64,000 nt of DNA, taken from assembly GCA_947359465.1 (NCBI GenBank), contig OX375873.1:130083399-130147398 (forward strand), read 5' to 3'. Shown here piece after piece: positions 1-10,136 of the stretch. The notes below the pieces were generated by a model. That model had not been told where the DNA came from and ran no database searches. It was given only the letters and a program-made list of their open reading frames with translations. The translations under genes and the position numbers were made by a program. Positions within the stretch are counted from its first letter, which is position 1. Each line of letters opens with the position of its first letter. This DNA comes from Metellina segmentata. Taxonomy: Eukaryota > Arthropoda > Arachnida > Araneae > Tetragnathidae.

Positions 1-1145
1 TATTGCTACTCTTTGCTTGCCGTCATCATGTTTATGAACTGGTTCGGAAAAGTGTATTTGAAACAAAGATCTACCAAGTCGCAAGCAGTACCGATATTCC
101 ACTGACCAAAAAGTTCAGAGACAACTGAAAAAACATTAATCCTATTGCTATCAAAACATGCTCTGATTTTGCCAAACAGCATCTTTTTGACGCTACGATT
201 AGCGGATTGGTGACGTTTCTTAACCACGAACTTCAAAAATCCATTATACGTGACGATTATTGGGAACTTATCGAACTATCTGTTATTTTCTTGAGAGGAG
301 ATAACGAGAGGAAAATTGAAATCAGACCTCCTGGCGCAATGCATCCAGCACGATGGATGGCAAAAGCTATTTTCTCTTAAAAAATATGTTTGCTGCAGTC
401 TCAGTTCAAAATGAGCGTTGAGGACAAACGAGCATAGCAATATGTTAGTTTATTCATTGTGGCAGTTTATGTGATGCCCTGGCTTGGATGAATTTTGGCG
501 GTGAAGGCGACGAATCAAGATTTGCGTTTCTTAAAGACGTTAAAAGAGTATGAAACAGTTTACAAATTGGTTTCCAAAGGAGCCCTGAGCAAGTTCATTT
601 AACACCAGTGATATTTATCAGAGGAAATAGCCGTATTACCACTCTTTGATGCTATTGTTTATAAACAAACCAAGGCGAATATTGTAGCGAACTTACTAAG
701 AGAAAGTTAATATGATTTTGGGAAGATATATGTTCCACCGAAGGAAGAGATGTCGTTATCTTTATACGACGATAGTTTTAATTGATCTGTTATTTTAAAT
801 TATGTTTGTTTTCTTGTGATACTAATTTTTCTTATTGTTTTATAGAAATCATTGAATGATTTCGCATCCATCAAGAGCAAAAATTTGTTTTCGCGATTAA
901 AAGCTGACAACAGCTTCCTCCAAGAAAACGTATCTTTGTGGGAAGAAAATGCAGCCTTTGTGGAAGCTAAAAATAATAATTTTACCTTAAAAGTAGTAAA
1001 TGACACAGCTGAAAGAGCTGTTAAGCTAATGCAAAGCTTTCCATGGTTTAATTGCCGCAGAAGAAGAACAGAAACAGTTCTTATTACGCTGTGTGCAAGA
1101 ACATATTAAGATGTATCCAGACTGTAAAAAAGAGACCTTAAAATG
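1..1145 (+). pseudogene. Decayed copy of a multicopy uncharacterised arthropod gene family
   Basis: Reading the plus strand in shifting frames gives one collinear but broken protein. It has an ACRHHVYELV-like segment near 18-47, PGAMHPARWMAKAI at about 328-375, an SEEIAVLPLFDA-like piece near 620-655, KSLNDFASIKSKNLFSRLK at 847-905 and VVNDTAERAVKLMQ at 993-1034. After a frame change near 1045 comes an EEEQKQFLLRCVQEH stretch ending near 1145. Several stops and frame changes separate these blocks, and an intron-like AT-rich tract ending TTTATAG lies at 784-845. From memory, the blocks match a protein family repeated many times in aphid, spider and cnidarian genomes and annotated only as uncharacterised; it may be transposon-borne. 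The 5' end lies outside the window. Decay is clear; family membership is recall, not a search result; function is unknown. Confidence 0.6.
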
Positions 1146-1284
1146 AAAGTATCCTGAATAAGTATGTGTAACTTTATACCTTAATAATTAAAGGCATTAC
1201 TTAAATTTGACTTTTAATCAATATTTACCTATGATATGCATAGTTGCGATGACCTAGCTACGTATTAACCCACTGGCTGATTAT

Positions 1285-1348
1285 CCCGCGATTTCCACGG
1301 GCAACTCAAATGTAGCAAAATTTGCTCATCGCGCGATTTTCGCGGGCA
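1285..1348. repeat. Duplicated GC-rich subterminal palindrome of the piggyBac element
   Basis: Two related copies, CCCGCGATTTCCACGGGCA (1285-1303) and CGCGCGATTTTCGCGGGCA (1330-1348), lie just inside the left terminus. The second contains the perfect palindrome CGCGATTTTCGCG. Repeated subterminal motifs are often transposase binding sites in this superfamily, so that role is a plausible inference. Confidence 0.55.
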
Positions 1349-1552
1349 GGTGTGATTCTATCTTTATTGAGGAGCGCATCCCGCTTTTTCACCGTTTAAC
1401 CAATGAAATAAATTACATACAGTGTTAGACGTTAAATTTAGATTTTGGTCAACTGTTGTCGCTAGTCGTCCACTAAATTGCAGCATTTGAAGGTACTTTG
1501 TATTTACCGCTCTAACTTCGCGCCTTTGTTTGGCGCCTCTTTCTAATCAGGA

Positions 1553-1819
1553 ATGGCTGCTAGAAAACGTTCAGCGATTGACAGAGTATATATTCTTGAT
1601 GATTTATCAGATTCTGAAAGTGATTTTAGTTTTGATAGTGATATAGATTTTTCGGACTGCTCCTCAGATAGCGATGAATCTGATCATGATTCAATAAACT
1701 TGCAAAGCGTTAGGCAGTGGTGCAAAATTGATATGAAGAATATTCCTCGTCCTCCTCCTTCAGTTACTGTTCGTGGAAATCCGGGAATTACTGTGCATAT
1801 AGCTAACAATAACTTCTGA
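1553..1819 (+). pseudogene. piggyBac transposase, N-terminal fragment only
   Basis: The 88-codon open frame starts with an ATG shortly inside the element. A short basic start (MAARKRSAIDR) is followed by a strongly acidic Asp/Ser tract at residues 18-45. Residues 65-85 read PRPPPSVTVRGNPGITVHIA, resembling the P-x-F-x-G-x-PGI segment that opens the conserved piggyBac transposase domain. The frame stops there, so the DDD catalytic core and the C-terminal cysteine-rich domain are missing. It cannot be a transposase. It might still be translated as a small acidic peptide, but nothing here shows that. Assignment rests on this composition plus the TTAA-flanked context. Confidence 0.6.
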
Positions 1820-1983
1820 CAGTTTAGTTTCACATGATAAAAATCTATATAAAAAGTCTTTTCTAGAAAGAAAAAAATGCATATTTCAATTCTCCAATAT
1901 ATATAGATTTTTAATATGCAAAAAAAAAAATACACGATTTTTGTAGCGATTTCGGTCCACAAATTGATCAGTCAGAGGGTTAA

Positions 1984-2257
1984 GATCTGTTCAAAAACGT
2001 CTATTTCCATAAACTTTGGGGCCCTGTCGGCACGGGTTAACATTAAGGTAGGAAGTTGAAATTTCATATTTAAGTAAGGCTTAGTATATTAAAAATTATT
2101 AAAGGGTATGCGTTTTGATAGCTGTAAAAAACAAATTTTCGTCCATATAAGACACACCCTAATATATATATATGAACCCCAAGGCAAAATCCCTCACGGA
2201 TTGGGGAGCACGCTGCTGTCTCCCCACACAATCAGAATACGTATATAATATATATAT
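1984..2257. other. Gene-free spacer with hairpin and short TA tract
   Basis: No coding potential seen. A perfect 7-bp stem, TGGGGAG paired with CTCCCCA, lies near 2202-2228. The block ends in the TA-rich tract (about 2241-2257) into which the gypsy element inserted; that tract resumes at 7616. Confidence 0.5.
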
Positions 2258-2525
2258 TGTAGGATTGGTTTACGCCTAAACCTCTCTCGTCCAATAGGAG
2301 TTCCCTCCTAAAGCGCCCTCTATACATCAGTTACTTCCTTTTAGATGACTGCTAAGATGTCACCCTGATAAGATGTGCTAAGATGTTTCTCGCTAAGATG
2401 TAACTCAGATGTTATTGAATGTTTTCCTTTACTTTAAATGTTTGTCCCAGCCGTGTAACTGTCCTCAATGTACCAATAAACGTCAATGAATATCTAATAT
2501 AGTGTTCTGCTTGAACATTTCTACA
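2258..2525 (+). repeat. 5' LTR of first gypsy element
   Basis: The 268-bp repeat begins TGTAGGATTGG and ends AACATTTCTACA, with TG/CA termini. It contains a tandem-like series of GCTAAGATGT motifs at about 2350-2412 and an AATAAA polyadenylation signal at 2475-2480. No difference from the 3' LTR was found by eye. Confidence 0.92.
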
Positions 2526-2860
2526 GTTATGGGGGCTCAGCCTCCTGGTTCCGTTTTACCCCTCTGATGAGTTAAGATAGTTTACTTAAATTAAACCCCT
2601 AGCAGAGCTGAAGATGTGTGCTGATGTTGTGTGCTAATCAAAAGCAACTGAACTGTTTGTGCGTTTCGCTGAAACGAAACTGACTTTTCAACCATTTCCG
2701 TGTCTGCGAAAAAATGGATACCTATCAACTCATCCGATCGTGAGTACTTTTGCAACGCATTTTTCTTTCTCCTTTTGATGAATATAAGTCAACAGTACTT
2801 CATTGAAACTATTTCAACTGATTACTATTCTTTGCTATTGTGAACTGTTCATTTCTCAAG
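2526..2860 (+). promoter_or_regulatory. Leader with candidate primer binding site
   Basis: Four bases after the LTR a TGGGGGCTCAGCC stretch starts at 2530. It has the TGG expected of a primer binding site pairing with a tRNA CCA end, but I cannot assign the tRNA. The rest of the leader has a short ATG frame at 2713 that stops after nine codons. No other structure stands out. Confidence 0.45.
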
Positions 2861-5608
2861 ATGTTGACTCTAAGTGAAATCCCTCAGATGTTACGTATAT
2901 TAAAATCTGCTTCATCCAAAACGATTAAGAATTTACATTTCATTGTTTTTGGAAACGACCAGCAACGAAAAAATAGGTCAAATTTTAGATCGTTCAGTGG
3001 TTTCGGTTCTACTTTCGCTCGTTCTTCCGAGTGGGAAAAACAGATTCTTGCATTCCCCACTTCTGATTTAATATTAATTTGTGATGGTATCCTTCGAATT
3101 GATATCGACCACACTCAGAATAGTGTACAGCTGTTGAAAATCATAGACGAATGTTTACAACAAGGGTTCCCGCATTTGAGTCAGCAGAAATCCGACATTT
3201 CCTCGGCTGAGGAGGAAGACGACATTTCGGCGCCACCCCAACAGTTTCTTTCCCCCACTCTCGAAACGGACGAAGACAAAACAAAAACTATAAACAGTAA
3301 TCCATTTCAAGTGCGTTCAAGTAACGATCAGTGTTTATTACCCGAAATGAATAACGCGATGTACTTTATGCGTGAAATTTTAGACTCTCTTAAACCATTT
3401 TCTGGTCAAGGCATTTACAGTGTTCAAGCTTTTATATCAAACGTCTCCGATCTGGCAACTTTATATAAATTAAATGATCTGCAAACTTTAACCTTAGCTA
3501 AAAGAGCTTTACGAGGTCCTGCAGCTAAACTATTGCATTCTTTAATTGGAATCCATACATGGAATGCTCTGAAAGACCAATTATTATCCGAATTTGGTGA
3601 GCGGTTGAACAGTGCTGATGTTCATAAGCTCTTATGTGCGCGACATTTACGTAATGGCGAAACATTGCTTGAATATTTAATTACGATGCGTGAAATCGCT
3701 TCTAAATGTAATATCGAAGAATCTGCCCTCTGTGATTATGTCATCAATGGTATTCCTGAACAGCGAGGCAATAAAACAGTATTGTATGGATGTAAAACAA
3801 TTGCTGACTTAAGGGAAAAAATTAAAATTTTCGAAAAATTTTGCTTTTACGAACGTTCATCTTCCATGATTTCAAAGAATTTTAATGAACATACAGTAAA
3901 GTCAAATTATCGTGTGGACTCTTCACAAAATTATCGCGAACGAATCACTCAACCAAAACAATTGAATCAGAGTAATCTAAGGTGCTACTTATGTGGTGGT
4001 AAAAATCACATTTCCCGCAACTGTGAACACCAAGGAAAGGGACCCCGTTGCTTTGTTTGCAACAAATATGGTCACAAAAGTCACGATTGTCCAAACAATT
4101 TGAAAATTAAACTCACTGGTAATGATGTAAACAATGTCTCTCAGGTTCAGTCCTGTCAAACCATGTGTAAATCTGTGAAAATTTTAGGGACACAGTTAGC
4201 AGGACTTGTAGACACAGGCTCACAAGTAACTCTTCTCAGAGAGGATGAATGGCGAAAGATTGGTAGCCCAGAACTTGTTGCTGTTGATGGCTTTCTCACT
4301 GGATTTGGATTTTCCCGAATACCTGTCATTGGATCATTTCGCAGTAATGTTGAAATTGATCATCATACCTTCACAACTGCTGTTCGTGTGGTTCCCAATA
4401 ACTCAATGTCTTTTGCTTTAATTATTGGATGTGACTTAATTAACCAAGCTCAACTAACCATAACTCCTACAGGTATAAATTTCACGAAATTTCCCATCGA
4501 TAATTCTCCAGACGAACCATTTGTGCTAGCTATTACTGATGACTCACCAGAGTATGACATTGCACCCGTTGTTACCCTCGACATTAAGTCACAAGTTGAG
4601 AATTTAATATTTCAGTATACACCTAACAAAACGAAAACTACCAACATTGAGATGTCCATTACTCTTAAAGCCCAGAAACCTCTTTTCCGTCCTCCCCGTC
4701 GTTTACCATTCTCCGAACGTGCCATAGTCAAGAAACAAGTTAACGAATGGCTCACAAACAAAATCATAGAACCCTGTTCTTCAGAGTATGCCAGTACTGT
4801 GGTTGTGGTGAAAAAGAAAATTGAGTTTCTTGGACATATTGTTGAAGATGGCAAACTTTACCCCTCTCCTTCGAAAACAGCTGCCGTTGTAAATTACCCA
4901 GAACCTAAAAATGCTAAAGAATTGCAGCGCTATTTAGGTTTAACAGGATATTTCAGAAAATTTTTACCATCTTGTTCCACTATTTCTCGTCCTCTTAGTA
5001 ACCTTTTACGTAAAGATGTCCCTTTTCAATTTGGTGACGACGAACGATTTGCATTTAATCACCTTAAAAAATTACTTTGCGAAAACCCTGTTTTGCAGAT
5101 CTACCGCCAAAATGTCGATACTCAAATTCATACAGATGCCTCCATTGACGGACTTGCAGCCATTTTAATGCAACGTTCCATTACTGACAATGAATTTCAT
5201 CCTGTATATTACATGTCCAGAAAAACTTCCGACCCTGAAAGAAAATACTCCAGTTATGAGCTCGAAGTACTCGCTGTCGTCGAAGCTCTAAAAAAATTCC
5301 GTGTATATGTTCTTGGTTTCCCCTTCAAAATTATTACTGATTTTGATGCTTTTAAGAAAACTATGACTAAACGAGAACTCAGTACCAGAGTCGCCAGATG
5401 GGCTTTAATGCTCGAGGACTATGATTATCAAATCGAACATAGATGTGGCTCTCGAATGTCACATGTAGATGCTCTCAGCCGTGTTCAAGTGGTCACCTCA
5501 ACATCACCTGATCCCCTCATTCTCCAAATACAACGTGCACAAGACGAAGATTCTGAACACACACACACACACACACACTCTCTCTCTCTCTCTCTCTCCG
5601 TGCTATAA
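2861..5608 (+). CDS. Gag-protease-(deleted RT)-RNase H polyprotein of first gypsy element
   Basis: The likely start is the ATG at 2861. The N-terminal third is an uncharacterised matrix-like region. A capsid-like helical segment lies at about residues 158-325. Two CCHC zinc knuckles follow, CYLCGGKNHISRNC near 375 and CFVCNKYGHKSHDC near 397. The aspartic protease motif LVDTGSQ is near 449. The RT start is recognisable (PFSERAIVKKQVNEWL to SEYASTVVVVKKK, about 612-652), but the next residues are already IEFLGHIV from the end of the fingers-palm-thumb region. The YxDD site and flanking RT blocks are absent; by comparison with the second element about 450 bp is missing. The connection and RNase H follow (HTDAS near 757; YSSYELEVLAV), then HVDALSR. 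The frame ends in an AC/TC microsatellite that appends HTHTHT and SLSLSLS. Confidence 0.85.
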   Translation: MLTLSEIPQMLRILKSASSKTIKNLHFIVFGNDQQRKNRSNFRSFSGFGSTFARSSEWEKQILAFPTSDLILICDGILRIDIDHTQNSVQLLKIIDECLQQGFPHLSQQKSDISSAEEEDDISAPPQQFLSPTLETDEDKTKTINSNPFQVRSSNDQCLLPEMNNAMYFMREILDSLKPFSGQGIYSVQAFISNVSDLATLYKLNDLQTLTLAKRALRGPAAKLLHSLIGIHTWNALKDQLLSEFGERLNSADVHKLLCARHLRNGETLLEYLITMREIASKCNIEESALCDYVINGIPEQRGNKTVLYGCKTIADLREKIKIFEKFCFYERSSSMISKNFNEHTVKSNYRVDSSQNYRERITQPKQLNQSNLRCYLCGGKNHISRNCEHQGKGPRCFVCNKYGHKSHDCPNNLKIKLTGNDVNNVSQVQSCQTMCKSVKILGTQLAGLVDTGSQVTLLREDEWRKIGSPELVAVDGFLTGFGFSRIPVIGSFRSNVEIDHHTFTTAVRVVPNNSMSFALIIGCDLINQAQLTITPTGINFTKFPIDNSPDEPFVLAITDDSPEYDIAPVVTLDIKSQVENLIFQYTPNKTKTTNIEMSITLKAQKPLFRPPRRLPFSERAIVKKQVNEWLTNKIIEPCSSEYASTVVVVKKKIEFLGHIVEDGKLYPSPSKTAAVVNYPEPKNAKELQRYLGLTGYFRKFLPSCSTISRPLSNLLRKDVPFQFGDDERFAFNHLKKLLCENPVLQIYRQNVDTQIHTDASIDGLAAILMQRSITDNEFHPVYYMSRKTSDPERKYSSYELEVLAVVEALKKFRVYVLGFPFKIITDFDAFKKTMTKRELSTRVARWALMLEDYDYQIEHRCGSRMSHVDALSRVQVVTSTSPDPLILQIQRAQDEDSEHTHTHTHSLSLSLSVL
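4790..4835 (+). other. Junction of the in-frame RT deletion
   Basis: Codons for VVVVKKK are followed directly by those for IEFLGHIV (boundary near 4812-4821). In intact gypsy polyproteins these motifs are separated by about 150 residues holding the RT active site. The junction lies in an A-rich GAAAAAGAAAATTG run, where microhomology or template switching during reverse transcription could join the ends. The mechanism is inference. Confidence 0.75.
5557..5598 (+). repeat. Compound (AC)11(TC)10 microsatellite inside pol
   Basis: Eleven AC units (5557-5578) then ten TC units (5579-5598) lie between the RNase H end and integrase start. The upstream frame runs to the TAA at 5606-5608; the integrase frame resumes at 5599 in another register. 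Growth of this repeat very probably caused the frameshift. Confidence 0.9.
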
Positions 5609-6753
5609 AAGAAATCCTTAAAAACCAATCATATGAAGACTATGTTGTTCAACATGATATCCTTTACAAATTCATTAATGGTGCAGATTTACTTGTTATT
5701 CCATCTTCTATGCAGACAGAAATAATTAAGAATGCTCATGACAAAGGACATTTTGCTGTGAAACGAACAGAAGACCATATTAAATCTCAGTTTTTCATTC
5801 CTCAACTTACTAAGAAAGTGGAACAATACATTAAAAATTGTGTTACATGCATATTAGCTAACCGCAAGACTGGTAAACAAGAAGGTTTCCTGCATCCTTT
5901 GCCGAAGGAAGATAATCCTCTTCATACTTATCATATAGATCATCTCGGAGTCCTACCCAGTTCCAATAAAAATTACAAACATATCCTTGCAGTTACCGAT
6001 TCCTTCACTAAGTTTGTATGGCTTTATCCGACGAAATCTACAACATCTAGTGAAGTTATAACGAAGTTAGATCTCCAAAAAGCTATTTTTGGTAATCCGT
6101 CTCAAATCATTACCGACCGTGGTACAGCATTTACATCTGATGAGTTCAGCAAATACTGCTCCGAAGAGAATATTAAACTGCATCATGTTACTACCGGACT
6201 TCCACGAGCAAATGGACAGATCGAAAGAACGAACAGAACTATTATTTCGGTTACTTCCAAGCTGTCGCAAGATGATCCGCATAAGTGGTATAAATTTGTT
6301 CCAAAGGTTCAACAGGTCATCAACTCCACTTTTCAGCGTAGTATAAACACGACGCCATTTGAACTCTTATTTGGTGTAACAATGAAGTCAAGATCTGATC
6401 AGAACATCCAGCAACTTCTACAAGAACACTTTCAAACCGAATTTACCCAACAACGCGAAAATCTCCGAAAAGCGGCTAAAGAACAAATTTATAAAGTTCA
6501 AAATGAAAACCTGCGTACCTACAATTTAAGACGAAAGAAACCTCAGAAGTACAAAATTGATGATCAAGTTGCCATCAAAAGAATGCTCTATCCTGGTATG
6601 AAGTTATTTCCCAAATTCATCGGACCTTACCGTGTTACCAAAGTTAAGTCAAATGATACCTACGATGTAGAAAAACTTTCGACCTTTGATGGACCTAATC
6701 GAACTTCTACAGTAGCTGAATTTATGAAGCCATGGACTAATATCCTGAACTAA
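5599..6753 (+). CDS. Integrase region of first gypsy element, out of frame with gag-pro
   Basis: The open frame runs from just after the microsatellite to the TAA at 6751-6753. The first ATG is at 5710, inside the integrase, so no separate translation start is apparent. The HHCC zinc domain is seen as H-x3-H (about 5740-5752) and C-x2-C (KNCVTC, about 5836-5850). The DDE core has Asp in YHIDHLG (near 5936), Asp in ITDRGTAF (near 6115) and Glu in QIERTNR (near 6222). A basic C-terminal half with a YKIDDQVAIKR and KLFPKFIGPYRV motif matches the usual gypsy integrase C-terminal domain. The coding sequence looks intact after the frameshift. Because the upstream frame differs, expression would need frameshifting or a different copy. 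Confidence 0.85.
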   Translation, partial: RAIKEILKNQSYEDYVVQHDILYKFINGADLLVIPSSMQTEIIKNAHDKGHFAVKRTEDHIKSQFFIPQLTKKVEQYIKNCVTCILANRKTGKQEGFLHPLPKEDNPLHTYHIDHLGVLPSSNKNYKHILAVTDSFTKFVWLYPTKSTTSSEVITKLDLQKAIFGNPSQIITDRGTAFTSDEFSKYCSEENIKLHHVTTGLPRANGQIERTNRTIISVTSKLSQDDPHKWYKFVPKVQQVINSTFQRSINTTPFELLFGVTMKSRSDQNIQQLLQEHFQTEFTQQRENLRKAAKEQIYKVQNENLRTYNLRRKKPQKYKIDDQVAIKRMLYPGMKLFPKFIGPYRVTKVKSNDTYDVEKLSTFDGPNRTSTVAEFMKPWTNILN

Positions 6754-7347
6754 TTATTTTTATTTCAGCGATAAACATTTTTCTTTCTTTTTTTCAGATG
6801 GAACATTTATTTGTGTCATATAATTTTACCTTGTGCATTTTTCATCTATTCATTATTTTATTGTACATATTACTATTTCACAGGAACATAGTTCTAATAT
6901 TAATTTCTGTATTTATTTTTATTGAAGCTCATGATTTTTCCATCTTTAACGCATGCCGATTTGTTTTATTATTTTTACATTATGACTTCCTGTTTATTAT
7001 TTCCTTTGTTTAGTTTTGATTTCCCGTTTTGTAGATTCAACCCTAATCTTCTTTTCGAATGTTTTCCCCCCTTTCTTACTTTTCATTCCAGAGTGATCGA
7101 TTCTGCTTGTATTTTTTTTTGTGTTTTCAGGATTTTAGTTAGATATTATCCAGATGTCTCACCATGTTTTATCTGATTAACAGTGTGCAATATTTAAGTG
7201 TTGTTTTGCATTTAAGTGTATCTTTATTATATAATTACTAATTCCTTTAAGATGTAATTTTGTTGTTATATTTTCTTGCTTGTCATGTCATATTTTGAGC
7301 GCCAGCTCTGAACATGCGAGGTCGCAACCATTACAGGACGGCCGAGT
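6754..7347 (+). other. 3' noncoding region of first gypsy element
   Basis: About 600 bp, T-rich on the plus strand, with no envelope-like gene. The bases before the 3' LTR (GGACGGCCGAGT) are only weakly purine-rich, so the polypurine tract is poorly defined. Small open frames here show no family resemblance. Confidence 0.6.
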
Positions 7348-7615
7348 TGTAGGATTGGTTTACGCCTAAACCTCTCTCGTCCAATAGGAGTTCCCTCCTA
7401 AAGCGCCCTCTATACATCAGTTACTTCCTTTTAGATGACTGCTAAGATGTCACCCTGATAAGATGTGCTAAGATGTTTCTCGCTAAGATGTAACTCAGAT
7501 GTTATTGAATGTTTTCCTTTACTTTAAATGTTTGTCCCAGCCGTGTAACTGTCCTCAATGTACCAATAAACGTCAATGAATATCTAATATAGTGTTCTGC
7601 TTGAACATTTCTACA
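7348..7615 (+). repeat. 3' LTR of first gypsy element
   Basis: 268 bp and identical to the 5' LTR as read. It is followed directly by ATATAT, matching the bases before the 5' LTR. Confidence 0.92.
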
Positions 7616-7618
7616 ATA

Positions 7619-7677
<59 letters not shown>
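7616..7677. repeat. (TA)n microsatellite split by the gypsy insertion
   Basis: About 62 bp of TA repeats with one TG interruption. It continues the TA-rich tract left of the 5' LTR and marks the insertion target. Confidence 0.9.
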
Positions 7678-7679
<2 letters not shown>

Positions 7680-8081
7680 AGATGAAAGTCAAAACTGACC
7701 ATACAAGTGCGCTGTAGCTGCAGACATAGTATGGTAAGCAATATAATTTTCGAGAGCAAAAGGAAATCTATAGTGATTACAGAAACTTGAAAGAAAATTG
7801 AAAAAGTAGTATAAAGATTTCAAGATATTTAAAAAAAACCTCAAAATTGTGTTTTCTGCGTATGAGCAGAAATACGCTAAATAAGTGCTCATACACTCCT
7901 CAAAATACCATAGTATCACCGGCACTAAGCTAATGTTGTTAGGTTGTGTGTTTTGACGGATAAACTTCTTACCTTTGGAAACTGGTGTTCCACGCTTAAT
8001 TTTTAAGAATCTTAAAAAAACGTAAGCACAGAAAATTTTATGACTTTAAAAATAGGAATACCTAAATGAACGATATCGAAA

Positions 8082-8114
8082 TCAATAGACCATAAAAGAA
8101 AGAATGTTATAAAT
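8082..8114 (+). repeat. 33-bp direct repeat, copy 1 (copy 2 at 8820-8852)
   Basis: A segment beginning TCAATAGACCATAAAAGAAA occurs identically at 8082-8114 and 8820-8852. The second copy is squeezed between a TA tract and the large TA palindrome. This suggests the junction sequence was copied during TA rearrangement. Confidence 0.85.
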
Positions 8115-8412
8115 GTTCATTGATCTCGCGCTAACGTCATCCGCTGATGCAATCGCAGTGCAAAGTTGAGTCACGACTATGTGCACTTCCGAACCACACT
8201 AATGTATTTTAGCTCAGAGCTTTATTATGCGAGAAAGACGTTTGAAGTGACCTTCGTTTCGTTTCTACATTGCGCTTCATAAATAATAATAGAAACAAAA
8301 CCTTATTTTTTTACTGATTTAGATAACGGATATTTCGCAAATATTTCCAACTGTCCGATGACTAATAAACACAAGTTAAATTATAGAAACTTAAACAGAA
8401 AAAAGAAAGATC

Positions 8413-8464
8413 AGGAGATTGGTAATCAAAGAATATCCGGTCATCCTATGGTGAGTATCAACGG
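8413..8464 (+). repeat. 52-bp direct repeat, copy 1 (copy 2 at 9699-9750)
   Basis: The two copies match at all but one position (CCGGTCAT versus CCGGACAT), beginning AGGAGATTGGTAATC and ending GAGTATCAACGG. They lie 1.29 kb apart, either side of the TA palindrome. I do not recognise the family. Confidence 0.85.
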
Positions 8465-8857
8465 TCTCGGAGGAATATCTTGAAGGTATAGGCGTTGCAC
8501 CTTCGAGGCAAACAAATGGCTAATACGAGTGCACCAAGTACCTTCACCAATCAGTTTGATGTTAATAGCATATATGATCACAAAAGTTTAATAATCGAAT
8601 GATCGAGTTCAACCTATGGAGTTTGGTAATGAGCTTCAACATCAATAAAGAATACACCAATTATAATATATGTACGGAAGTGATGAACATTTGATGGGGG
8701 ATGCGAAATTGAAACAGTGTAGTTCTGATTTCTTTCACTCTCATTCATTATACGCCATATGGCCTCACTGACTTAATCTACGCCTTAAAAAAATAATTAT
8801 ATATATATATATACATATATCAATAGACCATAAAAGAAAGAATGTTATAAATATAAT

Positions 8858-9345
<488 letters not shown>

Positions 9346-10136
9346 TTGACCTGGGATTTTACCCGTTGGGACCGTGGTCAATAGAATTTTTCTGTTGATC
9401 TCCAACGATCTTAATTAAAATACCTACCATACCTACAAAAAATTATTTTTTTACAGATTAGTATGCATTATGTTTTAATTTTTTTTCAAAATATTAATCA
9501 TTTCTAAGCATTTATCACATAGGATACAAAGGGAGATAAGTTAAACAAATAATTTTTATTGTTTTTCACGTCTTCTCGAATCTTTAATCTTTATTTTGCA
9601 GATCGTTGCGATTAAATACCGTTGTGATATATATATATATATATACGACTTCGTTCAACATGATTAACAAAATGTTTTAATATCTAAAAAGGAAGGTGAG
9701 GAGATTGGTAATCAAAGAATATCCGGACATCCTATGGTGAGTATCAACGGAATTGAAACACACAGTTTAACGAATTCTTTTAAAATTACTACTAACAGTG
9801 TTTTACAAGTCTTGCAATCTTTATTTTTAGACGTAAACATTCTGAACCCTCTAAAAGGTTTCCACAAGATATCTCGTCCATAAAGATCTGACCAATTAGC
9901 TAATACCGAAATCTGTCCTCATCAAGATATTTCGATTTTTTTACAATAAAAATCAAGATGAAGTCATTATTTTTCCAAGAACAAGAAATATCTGCCTTAG
10001 AAGAAAACTGACCAGATCTTGAATACTAATTAAATAGGTAATATTTTAATGATGATATACCATGTCATTAGCGAAATGGGTCGGATCTTTATGGAGGCTA
10101 TATCTCATCGAAACCACTTGGAATGTTAACATTTAC
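9346..10136. other. Gene-free stretch with dispersed-repeat remnant
   Basis: Includes a short TA tract (about 9627-9645), the second 52-bp repeat copy (9699-9750) and, at about 9855-10110, degenerate sequence related in both orientations to the GATCTGGTCAGTTTT family seen in tandem at 16284-16922. No coding potential seen. Confidence 0.45.

Larger units (their letters stand above)
1265..1983 (+). mobile_element. Non-autonomous piggyBac element (deletion derivative) with TTAA duplications
   Basis: The body is 1269-1979 (711 bp), with TTAA directly outside both ends (1265-1268, 1980-1983), the hallmark target site of piggyBac transposases. The left end reads CCCACTGGCTGAT and the inverted right end CCCTCTGACTGAT, so 11 of 13 bases match. 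Subterminal GC-rich palindromes follow the left end. The only coding content is an 88-residue acidic N-terminal fragment; the catalytic DDD domain is absent. The element is therefore an internally deleted copy that could only move using a transposase made elsewhere. Confidence 0.72.
2258..7615 (+). mobile_element. Ty3/gypsy LTR retrotransposon with deleted reverse transcriptase core
   Basis: This 5358-bp element has two 268-bp LTRs that I read as identical base for base (2258-2525, 7348-7615), each starting TGTAGG and ending TCTACA. It sits in a TA microsatellite, so the target duplication (ATAT or ATATAT) cannot be sized. Order is LTR, leader, gag, protease, remnant RT, RNase H, integrase, long 3' noncoding region, LTR. 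Protease and RNase H before integrase fixes the Ty3/gypsy order. The RT catalytic core is missing in frame, and a microsatellite breaks the frame before integrase. Identical LTRs mean recent insertion, yet the element cannot encode its own RT. Confidence 0.9.

Noticed and set aside
6089..6346. Alternative frame inside the integrase of the first gypsy element
   Set aside because: Overlaps the catalytic core in the correct frame; a shadow.
6754..7176. Short hydrophobic open frames after the integrase as a possible envelope gene
   Set aside because: Too short, T-rich composition gives Phe/Leu/Ile by chance, no signal-cleavage-transmembrane order and no glycosylation pattern.
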